52,318 bases of DNA, from the NCBI GenBank assembly GCA_021201665.1, contig JAJQEO010000026.1:1-52318 (forward strand), in the 5' to 3' direction. Under the pieces are notes generated by a model. It worked only from the letters and a program-made list of their open reading frames with translations. It had not been told where the DNA came from and ran no database searches. Within the stretch, counting starts at the first letter, position 1. Every line of letters starts with the position of its first letter. The DNA is from Lachnospiraceae bacterium (GTDB lineage: Bacteria; Bacillota; Clostridia; Lachnospirales; Lachnospiraceae). Below, in pieces: positions 27,324 through 35,243 of the stretch. The position numbers were made by a program, and so were the translations under genes.

Positions 27324-28186
27324 TGCTGACAGATGAGAGCTATATGCGTTCCCTGAGGCGCCAGAGAATTTTCCGCACGGTGATATGCATCCTTTTCTGC
27401 ATCGTCTCCCTGCTGCCGTTCCTGATCCTGTGCATGAACGCGACCAGGACGTCGGACGCAATCAAGTCCGGCCTGTCCCTGATCCCGTCCACACACTTCC
27501 TTGAAAACTGGCAGAACCTGCTCGCGAAGCAGAATGGTATGCAGATCACACTGCAGAGGGCAACCCTGAACTCCCTGACTATCACGGTACCCGGGACCGC
27601 TCTCTCCGTATACTTCTCGTCCATGACTGCTTATGGCGTCGAGGTATATGATTTCAAATTAAAGAAATTTGCGTGGAGCTTCATCATGGCCGTTATGATG
27701 GTGCCGAGCCAGATCTCCATCATCGGTTTCTACCGCTTTATGATGAAACTCGGCCTGGTAGATACGTACATCCCGCTGATCATTCCGACGATCGCGGCGC
27801 CGACAGTAGTCTTCTTCATGAAGCAGTACATGGACAGCGTGCTTTCCATCGAGATGATCGAGGCGGCCCGAATCGACGGCTCCGGCGAGCTGCGCACCTT
27901 CAACAGCGTCGTGCTGCCGATCCTGAAGCCGGCCGTGGCGACACAGGCGATCTTCCAGTTCATCGCACAGTGGAACAACCTGTTTACCCCGACGGTCATC
28001 CTGACCACGGATTCCAAGAAAACGCTTCCTATGTTCGTACAGCTCTTAAGCTCCAACCAGTTCCGTACGGACTATGGCGTGGTGTATGTCGGCCTGTTTG
28101 TGGCCATCATCCCACTGGTGATCGTTTACCTGATCCTGTCCAAGTACATCGTAGGCGGTGTCGCTCTGGGCGGCGTGAAGGGCTGA
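27323..28186 (+). CDS. Sugar ABC transporter permease, MalG/UgpE type
   Basis: The protein has 287 aa and pairs with the preceding permease. It has an N-terminal helix (VICILFCIVSLLPFLILCMN), a large extracytoplasmic loop and the EAA loop IEAARIDGSGELRTFNSVVLP near residue 180. The C-terminus YLILSKYIVGGVALGGVKG is typical of MalG-like proteins. Its stop codon lies in the first bases of a family C repeat (28184), so the element inserted at or replaced the extreme 3' end of the operon. Confidence 0.93.
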   Translation: MLTDESYMRSLRRQRIFRTVICILFCIVSLLPFLILCMNATRTSDAIKSGLSLIPSTHFLENWQNLLAKQNGMQITLQRATLNSLTITVPGTALSVYFSSMTAYGVEVYDFKLKKFAWSFIMAVMMVPSQISIIGFYRFMMKLGLVDTYIPLIIPTIAAPTVVFFMKQYMDSVLSIEMIEAARIDGSGELRTFNSVVLPILKPAVATQAIFQFIAQWNNLFTPTVILTTDSKKTLPMFVQLLSSNQFRTDYGVVYVGLFVAIIPLVIVYLILSKYIVGGVALGGVKG

Positions 28187-28428
28187 TTCGAGCGACAAAA
28201 GGACATGATACTACGGATTGCTCCGTGCTCCGCATCTACGCTTCGCTCCGGTCGGTGCTAAACGAGCGCCACTGGCGCTCAGCACCTCGCAATCCTAACA
28301 ACATTCGGAATCCGCTCATTTTGGCTAATATATTAGCCAAAATGGCTACTTCCTCATGTTGTTGCGGTCCCCAAAGTCATGAATAGGAACGCGAGCGTTC
28401 CATTCCTGACCTTGTGTCCCTTGTATCA
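28184..28428 (+). repeat. Family C element, full-length copy
   Basis: The element is about 245 bases, from TGATTCGAGCGACAAAAGG to GTATCA. It contains a hairpin GAGCGCC/GGCGCTC (28264-28280), a perfect 28-base palindrome with half-site CATTTTGGCTAATA (28317-28344), flanking AACAACAT/ATGTTGTT arms and GGAACGC/GCGTTCC (28387-28401). There is no coding potential. Related copies are at 14971-15043, 34542-34590 and 47608-47698. Confidence 0.82.
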
Positions 28429-28469
28429 TTAAATTACGATACATTCTACTTCATAATAATTTCCTCTAT

Positions 28470-28504
28470 AGAAGGCCCGGCGGTAACGTTCCGCCGGGCC
28501 TTCT
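28470..28504 (+). terminator. Strong hairpin after the transporter operon
   Basis: AGAAGGCCCGGCGG pairs perfectly with CCGCCGGGCCTTCT around TAACGTT. There is no run of T on the plus strand immediately after, so efficiency as an intrinsic terminator is uncertain; the hairpin itself is unmistakable. Confidence 0.65.
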
Positions 28505-28520
28505 GCGGATTAAAAAGGAG

Positions 28521-28592
28521 AAATTCGCTTTAAAAATGTTTAAAGCGAATTTCTAAAACCTTAAAGCGAATTTCTAAGAATTTAAAGCGAAT
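28521..28592 (+). promoter_or_regulatory. Palindrome and direct repeats upstream of the GH2 gene
   Basis: AAATTCGCTTTAAA (28521-28534) and TTTAAAGCGAATTT (28539-28552) form a perfect inverted repeat around AATG. The TTAAAGCGAAT motif recurs as direct repeats at 28561 and 28582. Four half-sites within 72 bases upstream of a catabolic gene suggest a cooperative operator; the protein that binds is unknown. Confidence 0.6.
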
Positions 28593-28749
28593 AACTGGTC
28601 TCTGCAGATAATATACGCATGGTATTCGCTGACCAAAGAGGAACGGAGAGTGCTTTTCTTTTCGTATCAATAAAAAAATACAAGACAATTCCCCGATTAT
28701 GTGTTAAAAAGATAGTAGGCAAAATTTAAGGGAAACCTGGGAGGATGGC

Positions 28750-31455
28750 ATGATAAGACTGGACCTGAATCAAAACTGGAAAATGAGGGAAGCGGGATCG
28801 GACGCGGCGGAGTATATCCCTGCCGTGGTGCCGGGAACAGTGTACACGGATCTGCTGAGGGAAGGGCAGATGGAGGATCCGTTCTGGAAGGACAATGAGG
28901 ACGAGGCGCTTCGTCTGATGGATAAGGATTACGAGTATGTGACGAGCTTTGACTGCCCGGAGGAACTGCTTTCGTGCGAGCGGGTGCTGCTTCATTTTGA
29001 CGGCGTGGACACAATCGCGGATGTCTTTTTAAATGGGAGCTTGCTTGGATCCCCGTGCAATATGCACCGTGTATGGGAGTATGAGGTGAAGTCTTCTGTA
29101 TGGAGCAGGCTGAAGCCGGAGGAGAATGAGCTGCGCGTACTGTTTCATTCTCCGACAAAATATATTGCAGAGAAATATGCCGAACGGCCGACCAGGGGGA
29201 CGGAGGACGCGATGGACGGCTTCGTACATATCCGCAAGGCGCACTGCATGTTTGGCTGGGACTGGGGCGCGCATCTGCCGGATGCAGGACTATTTCGTCC
29301 GGTATCTTTGCTGGGAATTCAGACGGCAAGGATTGACAGTGTCTATGTGACGCAGAAGCACGAGGACGGAAAGGTAGTACTCCATCTGGATACAAAAACA
29401 GACTGGAACATGTCTGCTCTGCCTCTTATGATGGACAAACCCCGGAATTACAGTTTCCAGGCGACAGTGACCGGACCGGATGGAAAGGTTTATTATGCAG
29501 AGGGCAGCGTCACAGGGCAGATGGATCTCGTGATTGACCAGCCGCAGCTTTGGTGGCCGAATGGCTACGGCGAGCAGAATCTTTATACGGTGTCTGTGGA
29601 GATGATTGAAAGGCGCTGTGAGGACACATCGGAAGTTGCCGGGAGTGCGGAATCAATTGCTCAGACAGAAGCAGGTAAAGATATAAATGGAGCGACAGGT
29701 GCGGATGGAACGAGCGACTATGTTAGTGATAATAAGACTCAGAGCGCACAGAACACACAGAACACACAGAGCGCTCTAAGCGGGCAGAATGCGTTGAGTG
29801 ACCAGAATGTTCCGGGCGAGAATCCGGACGAGATCATTCTCGACACCTGGACGCGCCGCATCGGCCTGCGCACGATGACCATGCACCGGGAAAAGGATCA
29901 GTGGGGCGAGTCATTTGCCTGTCAGGTCAACGGCGTGGATATTTTCTCGATGGGAGCGGATTATATTCCGGAGGACCATCTGCTCGGGCGCGTGACAGAG
30001 CAGACAACGCGGACGCTGCTTGAAAAAGCAAAATGGGCGAATTTCAACGCGATCCGTGTCTGGGGCGGCGGCTATTATCCGGACGACTGGTTCTACGATG
30101 CCTGCGACGAGCTGGGGCTGGTCGTCTGGCAGGATTTTATGTTTGCCTGCGCGGTATACGACCTGACGCCGGAATTCGAGGAGAATATCCGGGCGGAGTT
30201 TGCGGACAATATTAAGCGTCTGCGCCACCACGCGAGCCTGGGACTCTGGTGCGGCAACAATGAGATGGAGTCCTTTGTCGCCGAGCGCAATTCCTGGGTG
30301 ACCAAGCCGCAGGAGGTGCGGGACTATCTGTTCATGTATGAGCGCGTGATCCCGGAGGAGCTTAAGAAGTACGACCCGCAGACCTTTTACTGGCCGTCCA
30401 GCCCGTCGTCGGGAGGCTGCTTTGACGATCCGCAGGATCCGAACCGGGGCGACGTGCATTACTGGCAGGTATGGCACGGCGACAAACCGTTCACCGAGTA
30501 CCGGAAGTATTATTTCCGCTACCTGTCGGAGTTTGGCTTCCAGTCCTTCCCTGCGATGAAGACCATTGAGCAGATCAGCGACGACCCGGCGGATTACAAT
30601 ATTTTCTCATATATTATGGAAAAACATCAGCGCAACGGCAGCGCGAACGGCAAGATCATGAACTACATGCAGCAGACCTACCGCTATCCGTCCGATTTCC
30701 AGACCGTGCTGTACGCATCGCAGCTTCTGCAGGCAGACGGCATCCGCTATGGAGTCGAGCACTTCCGCAGAAACCGCGGACGCTGCATGGGAGCGATCTA
30801 CTGGCAGCTCAATGACTGCTGGCCGGTGGCGTCCTGGTCGTCCATCGACTACTGCGGCCGCCTGAAGGCACTGCACTACTACGCGAAACGCTTTTTCGCA
30901 CCGCTGATGCTCTCCTGCGAGGAGCAGGGGCTGGTGACCTCCGGCAAAGAGCTGGTGCGCGAACACTTTGACTTTGAAAAGTCGATCCGCCTGAACGTGG
31001 CGAACGAGACAATGCAGGAAAAAATGGTAACCGTGCGCTGGGCGCTGCGTGACCCGTCCGCGAAGGTTCTGCAGAGCGGAGAAACTGTCCTTACAGTGCC
31101 GGCTCTGACCAGTGTGTGGCTTGACAAAATCGAGTTCCCGGATGCGGATATCTATCGCGAGTATGTCAGCTATGAGCTGGAGAAGGACGGTGAGATTGTT
31201 TCGGAAGGCACGGTGAACTTCTCTTACCCGAAATATTTCCGCTACGAGGATCCGCTTCTTACCTGCCGGGTTGTTGGAGACGAGATCGAGGTAACGGCCT
31301 CCGCTTACGCGAAGAGCGTCGAGATTCGGAATGAGAATGAGGATCTGATTCTTTCTGACAATTATTTCGATATGAATGCTGGGACAAAGCGCGTCCGGAT
31401 CGAGAGCGGAGATGCTTCGAAGCTGCGGCTGCGGAGCGTGTATGATATTCGGTAG
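28750..31455 (+). CDS. Glycoside hydrolase family 2 beta-mannosidase
   Basis: The protein (901 aa) has no signal peptide and so is cytoplasmic; it should remove beta-linked mannose from imported oligosaccharides. N-terminal beta-mannosidase features: AVVPGTVYTDLLREG, LHFDGVDTIADVFLNG, AHCMFGWDWGAHLPDAG. The TIM barrel has the acid/base Glu-505 in WCGNNEMES and the nucleophile Glu-594 in LSEFGFQSFP, and GRCMGAIYWQLNDCWPV. About residues 287-358 is a Ser/Gln/Asn-rich insertion (for example NTQNTQSALSGQNALSDQN) between the immunoglobulin-like domain strands, absent from typical members. The start has GGGAGGATGGC upstream. The nearby LacI and ABC genes fit a mannoside import-and-hydrolysis locus. 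Confidence 0.92.
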   Translation: MIRLDLNQNWKMREAGSDAAEYIPAVVPGTVYTDLLREGQMEDPFWKDNEDEALRLMDKDYEYVTSFDCPEELLSCERVLLHFDGVDTIADVFLNGSLLGSPCNMHRVWEYEVKSSVWSRLKPEENELRVLFHSPTKYIAEKYAERPTRGTEDAMDGFVHIRKAHCMFGWDWGAHLPDAGLFRPVSLLGIQTARIDSVYVTQKHEDGKVVLHLDTKTDWNMSALPLMMDKPRNYSFQATVTGPDGKVYYAEGSVTGQMDLVIDQPQLWWPNGYGEQNLYTVSVEMIERRCEDTSEVAGSAESIAQTEAGKDINGATGADGTSDYVSDNKTQSAQNTQNTQSALSGQNALSDQNVPGENPDEIILDTWTRRIGLRTMTMHREKDQWGESFACQVNGVDIFSMGADYIPEDHLLGRVTEQTTRTLLEKAKWANFNAIRVWGGGYYPDDWFYDACDELGLVVWQDFMFACAVYDLTPEFEENIRAEFADNIKRLRHHASLGLWCGNNEMESFVAERNSWVTKPQEVRDYLFMYERVIPEELKKYDPQTFYWPSSPSSGGCFDDPQDPNRGDVHYWQVWHGDKPFTEYRKYYFRYLSEFGFQSFPAMKTIEQISDDPADYNIFSYIMEKHQRNGSANGKIMNYMQQTYRYPSDFQTVLYASQLLQADGIRYGVEHFRRNRGRCMGAIYWQLNDCWPVASWSSIDYCGRLKALHYYAKRFFAPLMLSCEEQGLVTSGKELVREHFDFEKSIRLNVANETMQEKMVTVRWALRDPSAKVLQSGETVLTVPALTSVWLDKIEFPDADIYREYVSYELEKDGEIVSEGTVNFSYPKYFRYEDPLLTCRVVGDEIEVTASAYAKSVEIRNENEDLILSDNYFDMNAGTKRVRIESGDASKLRLRSVYDIR

Positions 31456-31543
31456 GGGACTGGTGCCGGGATTTGCAGGGACCAAAAAAATATTTGACCG
31501 CGAGTGTCAAAGCAATGAATTTCCTTTCGTGGCTCTATACAAT

Positions 31544-31619
31544 CGGACAGGGGGAGTTCTCTCTCCTATGTCCGTTGCGCGAGGCGCGGGCAGCAGAGCT
31601 GCAAAAATTCCTCTCGCGC
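31544..31619 (-). repeat. Family A palindromic element, copy 2 (minus)
   Basis: On the minus strand the outer stem GCGCGA/TCGCGC encloses the GAGGAATTTTT segment and hairpin GCAGC/GCTGC; the second hairpin is closed by CGGACA/TGTCCG where the copy at 45863 has CGGATA/TATCCG. It lies between the GH2 gene and its terminator. Confidence 0.72.
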
Positions 31620-31638
31620 CCCTGCGCATCATAAAAGA

Positions 31639-31681
31639 GCAGGAAGCGGAATAAGTGCATTTCGCTTCCTGCATATTTTTT
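31639..31681 (+). terminator. Intrinsic terminator after the GH2 gene
   Basis: GCAGGAAGCG (31639-31648) pairs with CGCTTCCTGC (31663-31672), followed by ATATTTTTTG. It is the clearest terminator in the 300-base gap after the GH2 gene, which otherwise holds the family A copy. Confidence 0.88.
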
Positions 31682-31757
31682 GATTTTTACGTACTTTTAG
31701 CGATAAATGGATGTGTTTTTTGCTGTCGATGAATGTTTTGTGACGCATGGCGGGATA

Positions 31758-32021
31758 TCATTTCTCTTTCTTGTCTTTGGAACTCTTTTTATCCGAGGCT
31801 TTTTCTTCGGGGGGATTTTTGTCATTGGAAGAACCAAGTACCCGAGCAACAAGCATCATGGCATAGAGCATCACCGGTATCACGACCGTACATACAATCG
31901 AGGCCATCAGCATATTCTGTGTGGCCGGGCTGGCGGTCAGTCCCAGGATCAGAGTGACGACATACATGCCGACCAGAATGATGACGCCGATCATCGCGGC
32001 GATGCGTTTAAATTTATCCAT
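31758..32021 (-). CDS. Small two-helix membrane protein of unknown function
   Basis: The protein has 87 aa. Two hydrophobic segments (AAMIGVIILVGMYVVTLILGL and ASIVCTVVIPVMLYAMMLVA) are followed by a highly charged tail rich in Lys, Asp and Ser (SSNDKNPPEEKASDKK). The ribosome binding site AAAGGAGC lies about nine bases before the start. No enzymatic motif is visible. It is the only minus-strand gene between the GH2 and uppP genes and is transcribed alone. I cannot assign a function. Confidence 0.75.
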   Translation of the reverse strand: MDKFKRIAAMIGVIILVGMYVVTLILGLTASPATQNMLMASIVCTVVIPVMLYAMMLVARVLGSSNDKNPPEEKASDKKSSKDKKEK

Positions 32022-32246
32022 GAAGAAAGCTCCTTTCTTTTTTATGAGCCATTGAATATGGCAGCCTGTATCGTAATTCTATGTGCATTCTGTCTGTTTC
32101 GCCGACAGCACGATGTAAAAAGCTTTGGCACAGATCAGAAACCGCCTGCCAGTGCTATGGTGAGTCCGCAGACAGACGGAGATTATCAAACAGAATCTGT
32201 ACGAATCCTTGTGTGCTGTATTTTATAACATTCCTTAGTATTGCAT

Positions 32247-32272
32247 GTCCATACTCGCTTGCGAGTATGGAC
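32247..32272. repeat. Perfect 12-bp hairpin
   Basis: GTCCATACTCGC and GCGAGTATGGAC flank TT. It abuts the family B element that begins at 32277. No gene is in the gap 32022-32580 apart from these elements. Confidence 0.85.
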
Positions 32273-32276
32273 GAAG

Positions 32277-32388
32277 GCCGCGCCCCTCGCCGGGGTGGCA
32301 TCCCGCACTTCGTACGGGATATACAATCGCGCAGAATGTTCCGATTTGCTTGCAAATCGAGAACGCTACCGATTTTTAATTGCGCGGC
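32277..32388 (-). repeat. Family B structured element, copy 1
   Basis: The outer stem GCCGCGC (32277-32283) pairs with GCGCGGC (32382-32388). Read on the minus strand, the interior holds GTATATCCCGTACGAAGTGC, a seven-pair hairpin with a GAA triloop, then GGGATGCC and ACCCCGGCGAGG. An extra hairpin CGATTTGC/GCAAATCG (32342-32359) is present only in this copy. Related copies are at 40190-40274 and 33501-33581. Confidence 0.8.
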
Positions 32389-32580
32389 TTTCATTGTACC
32401 AGACTGCGCATAAAAAGGAAAGAAAAAAATTCTGGAATGGTGCAGGCAGGGGACTCCTGCGAGGCTTGCTCCGGCGAATTTTGTGTGAAAAAGGTGGACT
32501 TCCCTGCCATCTGATGGTACAATCTGCTCTGGCACTGTACATTTGCATATGAACGAAGCGAGGATAGAAGAGGACAGATT

Positions 32581-33438
32581 ATGATCGAGTTTTTAAAGGC
32601 GTTTCTGTTTGGTATTATCGAAGGGATCACAGAGTGGCTTCCGATCAGCAGCACGGGGCATATGATTCTGTTGAATGAGTTTGTGAAACTGGATGTCTCG
32701 GATGAGTTTTACAGTATGTTTCAGGTTGTGATCCAGCTGGGGGCGATCATGGCGGTCGTGGTGCTGTTCTGGAAGCAGATTTTCCCCTTTGGGAAGCCGG
32801 AGGGCAGACGCGCCCGACACAGTGTGCGCGGAATCCGGCGCTATGTAAAGCCTGACATTTTCATGCTCTGGTTCAAAATCCTGGTGGCCTGCGTCCCGGC
32901 GGCGATTGTCGGGATTCTGTTTGATGAGCTGTTCGAGGAGCTGTTTTATAATTACCTGACGGTGGCGATCATGCTGATCCTGTTCGGCGTGGCGTTTATT
33001 GTGATTGAAACAATTAATAAGGGGCGCGAGGCGAAGGTTTGCTCGCTCTCAGAGCTTTCGTTCAAAAGAGCGTTTCTGATCGGGATTTTCCAGCTCATTG
33101 CCGCGATCTTTCCCGGGACCTCGCGCTCAGGCGCGACAATCGTCGGGGCGCTGCTTCTGGGCGTTTCCAGGACGGTGGCGGCAGAGTTTACGTTCTTTCT
33201 GGCGATCCCGGTTATGTTTGGCGCGAGCCTTTTGAAAATCGTAAAATTCGGATTGTCCTTTACCAGTACGGAGCTGGCGATCCTGCTGATCGGCATGGTG
33301 ACGGCGTTTGTGTCATCCCTGATCGTGATCCGCTTTTTGCTGGGCTACATCCGGAAGCATGATTTTAAAGTATTCGGGTATTATCGGATTGTGTTGGGAG
33401 TGGCCGTGATTGCGTATTTTCTTGTGACGGGAGCCTGA
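32581..33438 (+). CDS. uppP: Undecaprenyl-diphosphatase
   Basis: UppP/BacA (285 aa) is a membrane phosphatase that recycles undecaprenyl diphosphate to the monophosphate carrier lipid for cell-wall synthesis and gives some bacitracin resistance. The signature motifs are complete: GIIEGITEWLPISSTGH with the catalytic Glu/Ser/His cluster near residues 12-28, and FPGTSRSGATI near residue 178. About seven or eight membrane helices are visible. The start is preceded by AGAGGACAGATT. A terminator follows. Confidence 0.97.
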   Translation: MIEFLKAFLFGIIEGITEWLPISSTGHMILLNEFVKLDVSDEFYSMFQVVIQLGAIMAVVVLFWKQIFPFGKPEGRRARHSVRGIRRYVKPDIFMLWFKILVACVPAAIVGILFDELFEELFYNYLTVAIMLILFGVAFIVIETINKGREAKVCSLSELSFKRAFLIGIFQLIAAIFPGTSRSGATIVGALLLGVSRTVAAEFTFFLAIPVMFGASLLKIVKFGLSFTSTELAILLIGMVTAFVSSLIVIRFLLGYIRKHDFKVFGYYRIVLGVAVIAYFLVTGA

Positions 33439-33445
33439 AACCAGA

Positions 33446-33495
33446 TGTGTTTTTTCGGCTGCTTTCCTGAAAGAGGAGAAAACACCCGTTTTTAT
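33446..33495 (+). terminator. Probable terminator after uppP
   Basis: GTGTTTTTTC pairs with GGAGAAAACAC around an 18-base loop and is followed by CCCGTTTTT at about 33487-33495. A family A/B-type element follows at once (ATGCGCAGGGCCGG). Confidence 0.6.
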
Positions 33496-33500
33496 GCGCA

Positions 33501-33581
33501 GGGCCGGCAAGGTATATCCCATGCGAAGCGTGGGATGCCCCCTGGGCGAGGGGGCTTTGCGGCTAAAGCCGCACCCGGCTC
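33501..33581 (+). repeat. Family B structured element, copy 2 (composite)
   Basis: The outer stem GGGCCGG/CCGGCTC is imperfect. The core GGTATATCCC, CATGCGAAGCGTG, GGGATGCC matches family B but with two compensated base-pair changes in the GAA hairpin. A GCGGCT/AGCCGC hairpin resembles the apical hairpin of family A copy 3. It overlaps no gene and lies 14 bases from the end of the next gene. Confidence 0.7.
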
Positions 33582-33594
33582 GTGATTGTTTCGG

Positions 33595-33897
33595 TTATGA
33601 ATGGGAGGCTACTGTTGATTTTCCGGCGGTTTTCATAATGGAGAGAATGCGGTCGATTTTCCGGATTTCCTGGGGAGACCGGCCGCTTTTCAATGCATTT
33701 ATGATGGCATCGGTTTCTTCCTTATCAAAAGACATTTCGCCGGCCTGGGATTGCGAGGCGGACATTAAAAAGGGCATCAGCTCACTCTGGCTCATCCCCT
33801 GCACCTGTCTGGCCAGGGCGAGAAGTGTCTGCAATTTGGCCTGATCAATTCCGCCCAGCGCCGGATTGTTGATCCAGCTGTTTTCCTGTTCACTCAT
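33595..33897 (-). CDS. Small conserved-looking protein of unknown function
   Basis: The protein has 100 aa from ATG 33897, which follows AAAGGAATCC. The sequence is helical and charged, beginning MSEQENSWINNPALGGIDQA, with QMSQSELMPFLMSASQSQ-like and EETDAIINALKSGRSPQEIRKI segments. No membrane helix, signal peptide or catalytic motif is visible. A longer reading frame to 33963 exists but has no ribosome binding site. It lies downstream of the frameshifted gene at 34082-34415 on the same strand, so the two were probably once an operon. Function unknown. Confidence 0.65.
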   Translation of the reverse strand: MSEQENSWINNPALGGIDQAKLQTLLALARQVQGMSQSELMPFLMSASQSQAGEMSFDKEETDAIINALKSGRSPQEIRKIDRILSIMKTAGKSTVASHS

Positions 33898-34081
33898 AAA
33901 ATAGGATTCCTTTCTGCTCTGATATAAATTCTGCTCCCGCATTGATTCAAATTGGTCTTTCATTTGAAGCAGGTTTCTATAGTTTGTTTTGTTTTCCTTT
34001 GGTATCAGTTCCTGCTTTGAGCATCATTTGATGATAATGCCTGACTTGAAACATATTCTGATTTTAGCTGCAGCGCTAGAG

Positions 34082-34415
34082 TCAGCTATCTGCTCCGGGC
34101 GGCTCAGAAAAGAGGCTGTACAGCTCGATCATACTCATCATCTGCAATGCCTGGTCAATCATTTGCTGCGCAGTATTCTCTGACATCTGCCAGAATATCG
34201 AGAAAGTCTTCTCCTTCACCGGACTGTCCGGGGGCTGTATTATCGGTTTGAAGCGGATGGGGAAGCTGACTGTAATACTGCATAACATTTTTCAGTTCCA
34301 TAAATTTAATCAGAACGGAAAGCATTTGCTGATTGTGCATGGAAAGATGCGGCAGGAGGGCTTTGACCAGCTGCAAATGATTTTGATTGGCGATCTGATC
34401 CAGCCGGGGAAGCAT
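34082..34415 (-). pseudogene. Frameshifted paralogue of the small gene at 37859
   Basis: Read on the minus strand it begins MLPRLDQIANQNHLQLVKAL and is about 80 percent identical to the intact gene at 37859-38203. Compared with that copy, 11 bases (TTCTTTTCCCT in the plus-strand intact copy, after CATTTCCTG) are missing near 34167, shifting the frame so that one reading frame ends in REYCAAND and the rest (MSMIELYSLFSEPPGADS) continues in another. The flanks are also duplicated: about 34065-34510 matches about 37845-38297. It is either a pseudogene or encodes an 86-residue truncated protein. Confidence 0.85.
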
Positions 34416-34541
34416 CTGTTCGCTCCTTCCAGGCGCCAGGCAGCCGGAAACGGCAGCTGTGCTTTTGGTTTTATCTTATGCGGCCGGAATCTGCTTTATG
34501 ACTACAGCGTAGCCGTGCTTGTACGGATATTTGGCGGTGCT

Positions 34542-34590
34542 GGATGTCCAGTGGACATCCGTTTAGCGCCGACCGGAGCGGAGCGTAGAC
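34542..34590 (+). repeat. Family C element, partial copy
   Basis: GTTTAGCGCCGACCGGAGCG (34561-34580) and GAGCGTAGAC match the reverse complement of the full copy near 28228-28264. The adjoining hairpin is GGATGTCC AGT GGACATCC, where the full copy has GAGCGCC AGT GGCGCTC: the arms are different but both are self-complementary and the loop is identical. Confidence 0.75.
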
Positions 34591-34594
34591 AAAT

Positions 34595-34648
34595 ACCCCG
34601 ATGCTTGCATCGCCACAAATTTGATGCCCCGTATGCTTGCATCGGGGT
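34595..34648 (-). terminator. Hairpin after the AbrB-like gene
   Basis: ACCCCGATGCTTGCAT (34595-34610) and ATGCTTGCATCGGGGT (34633-34648) form a long stem with two central mismatches, placed just beyond the stop codon of the minus-strand AbrB-like gene. The T run is weak (ATTTG), so it may be an RNA-end-protecting hairpin. Confidence 0.6.
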
Positions 34649-34657
34649 CTTTGACTT

Positions 34658-34930
34658 TCATTCTTCATTTTCCTCGCGCCTGGAAGCGGTGATCCATGCA
34701 GCCACATCCTCTTCGGAAAGAAAACCCGCTTTTTCTGCTTCCCCTTTCATCTGCTGCTGAAGCTTTTTCATGGCATAAACAGCAGAATTGACGACTCTTA
34801 CAGAACCATCTTCGACAATAAAGGTTACGCGATCACCAGTACTAACACCAAGAGCAGAGCGAATGTTTTTTGGTATGGTCACCTGTCCTTTGGACATTAC
34901 CCTTGCATCATTTACCAATGTTTCAGCCAT
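34658..34930 (-). CDS. AbrB/SpoVT/MazE-family DNA-binding protein
   Basis: The protein has 90 aa. It has a swapped-hairpin AbrB domain: VMSKGQVTIPKNIRSALGVS then GDRVTFIVEDGSVRVVNSAV. The C-terminal part is helical (AMKKLQQQMKGEAEKAGFLS, then EEDVAAWITASRREENEE), as in antitoxins, and could bind a toxin, but no toxin gene is adjacent. The start at 34930 follows GGAGGTATTATT. A promoter with an overlapping palindrome lies immediately upstream, so autoregulation is likely. It is divergent from the ECF sigma gene. Confidence 0.87.
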   Translation of the reverse strand: MAETLVNDARVMSKGQVTIPKNIRSALGVSTGDRVTFIVEDGSVRVVNSAVYAMKKLQQQMKGEAEKAGFLSEEDVAAWITASRREENEE

Positions 34931-34963
34931 AATAATACCTCCAAATTTAGGAAAAGTAGGGAA

Positions 34964-35011
34964 GTAGGGATTCCCTACCTGCATTATAACCATTTATGCG
35001 CAAAATAGCAA
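34964..35011 (-). promoter_or_regulatory. Promoter and operator of the AbrB-like gene
   Basis: On the minus strand TTGCTA (35006-35011) and TATAAT (34983-34988) are 17 bases apart. Four bases beyond the -10 box lies the palindrome GTAGGGATTCCCTAC (34964-34978), with GTAGGGAA repeated next to it. Its position over the transcription start fits a repressor site, probably for the AbrB-like protein itself. Confidence 0.75.
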
Positions 35012-35077
35012 GGTAAAAAGATACAATATCTTCTACCGCGGAATAAAATAGCTGAATTTGAAAATTTTTCTTATACA

Positions 35078-35106
35078 GGAAACTTTTTGGCCTCCTCATA
35101 CGTCTA
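35078..35106 (+). promoter_or_regulatory. ECF-type promoter of the sigma factor gene
   Basis: GGAAAC (35078-35083) and CGTCTA (35101-35106) are 17 bases apart. The AAC and CGTC elements are the usual signature of ECF-sigma promoters (compare the SigW family), suggesting that the sigma factor starts its own transcription. The gene starts 138 bases downstream. Confidence 0.65.
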
Positions 35107-35243
35107 AAAGATGTAAACTGTTACAACAGATATTCATGAATGACTGGAACAGGAAAAATCTGGAAGTATGAAACAGCACAGTTATGATTTTGAAAGACGG
35201 TAGAAACCATACTGTCCTGGACGAGTAGAAAGGAACAAAGCAT

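Noticed and set aside
31707..32228. 173-codon plus-strand frame opposite the small membrane protein
   Set aside because: His/Tyr/Gly-rich composition typical of antisense; the minus-strand gene has clear membrane helices and a good ribosome binding site.
34658..34930. Toxin-antitoxin system based on the AbrB-like gene
   Set aside because: There is no adjacent toxin-like gene; downstream are repeats and a frameshifted small gene of a different kind.
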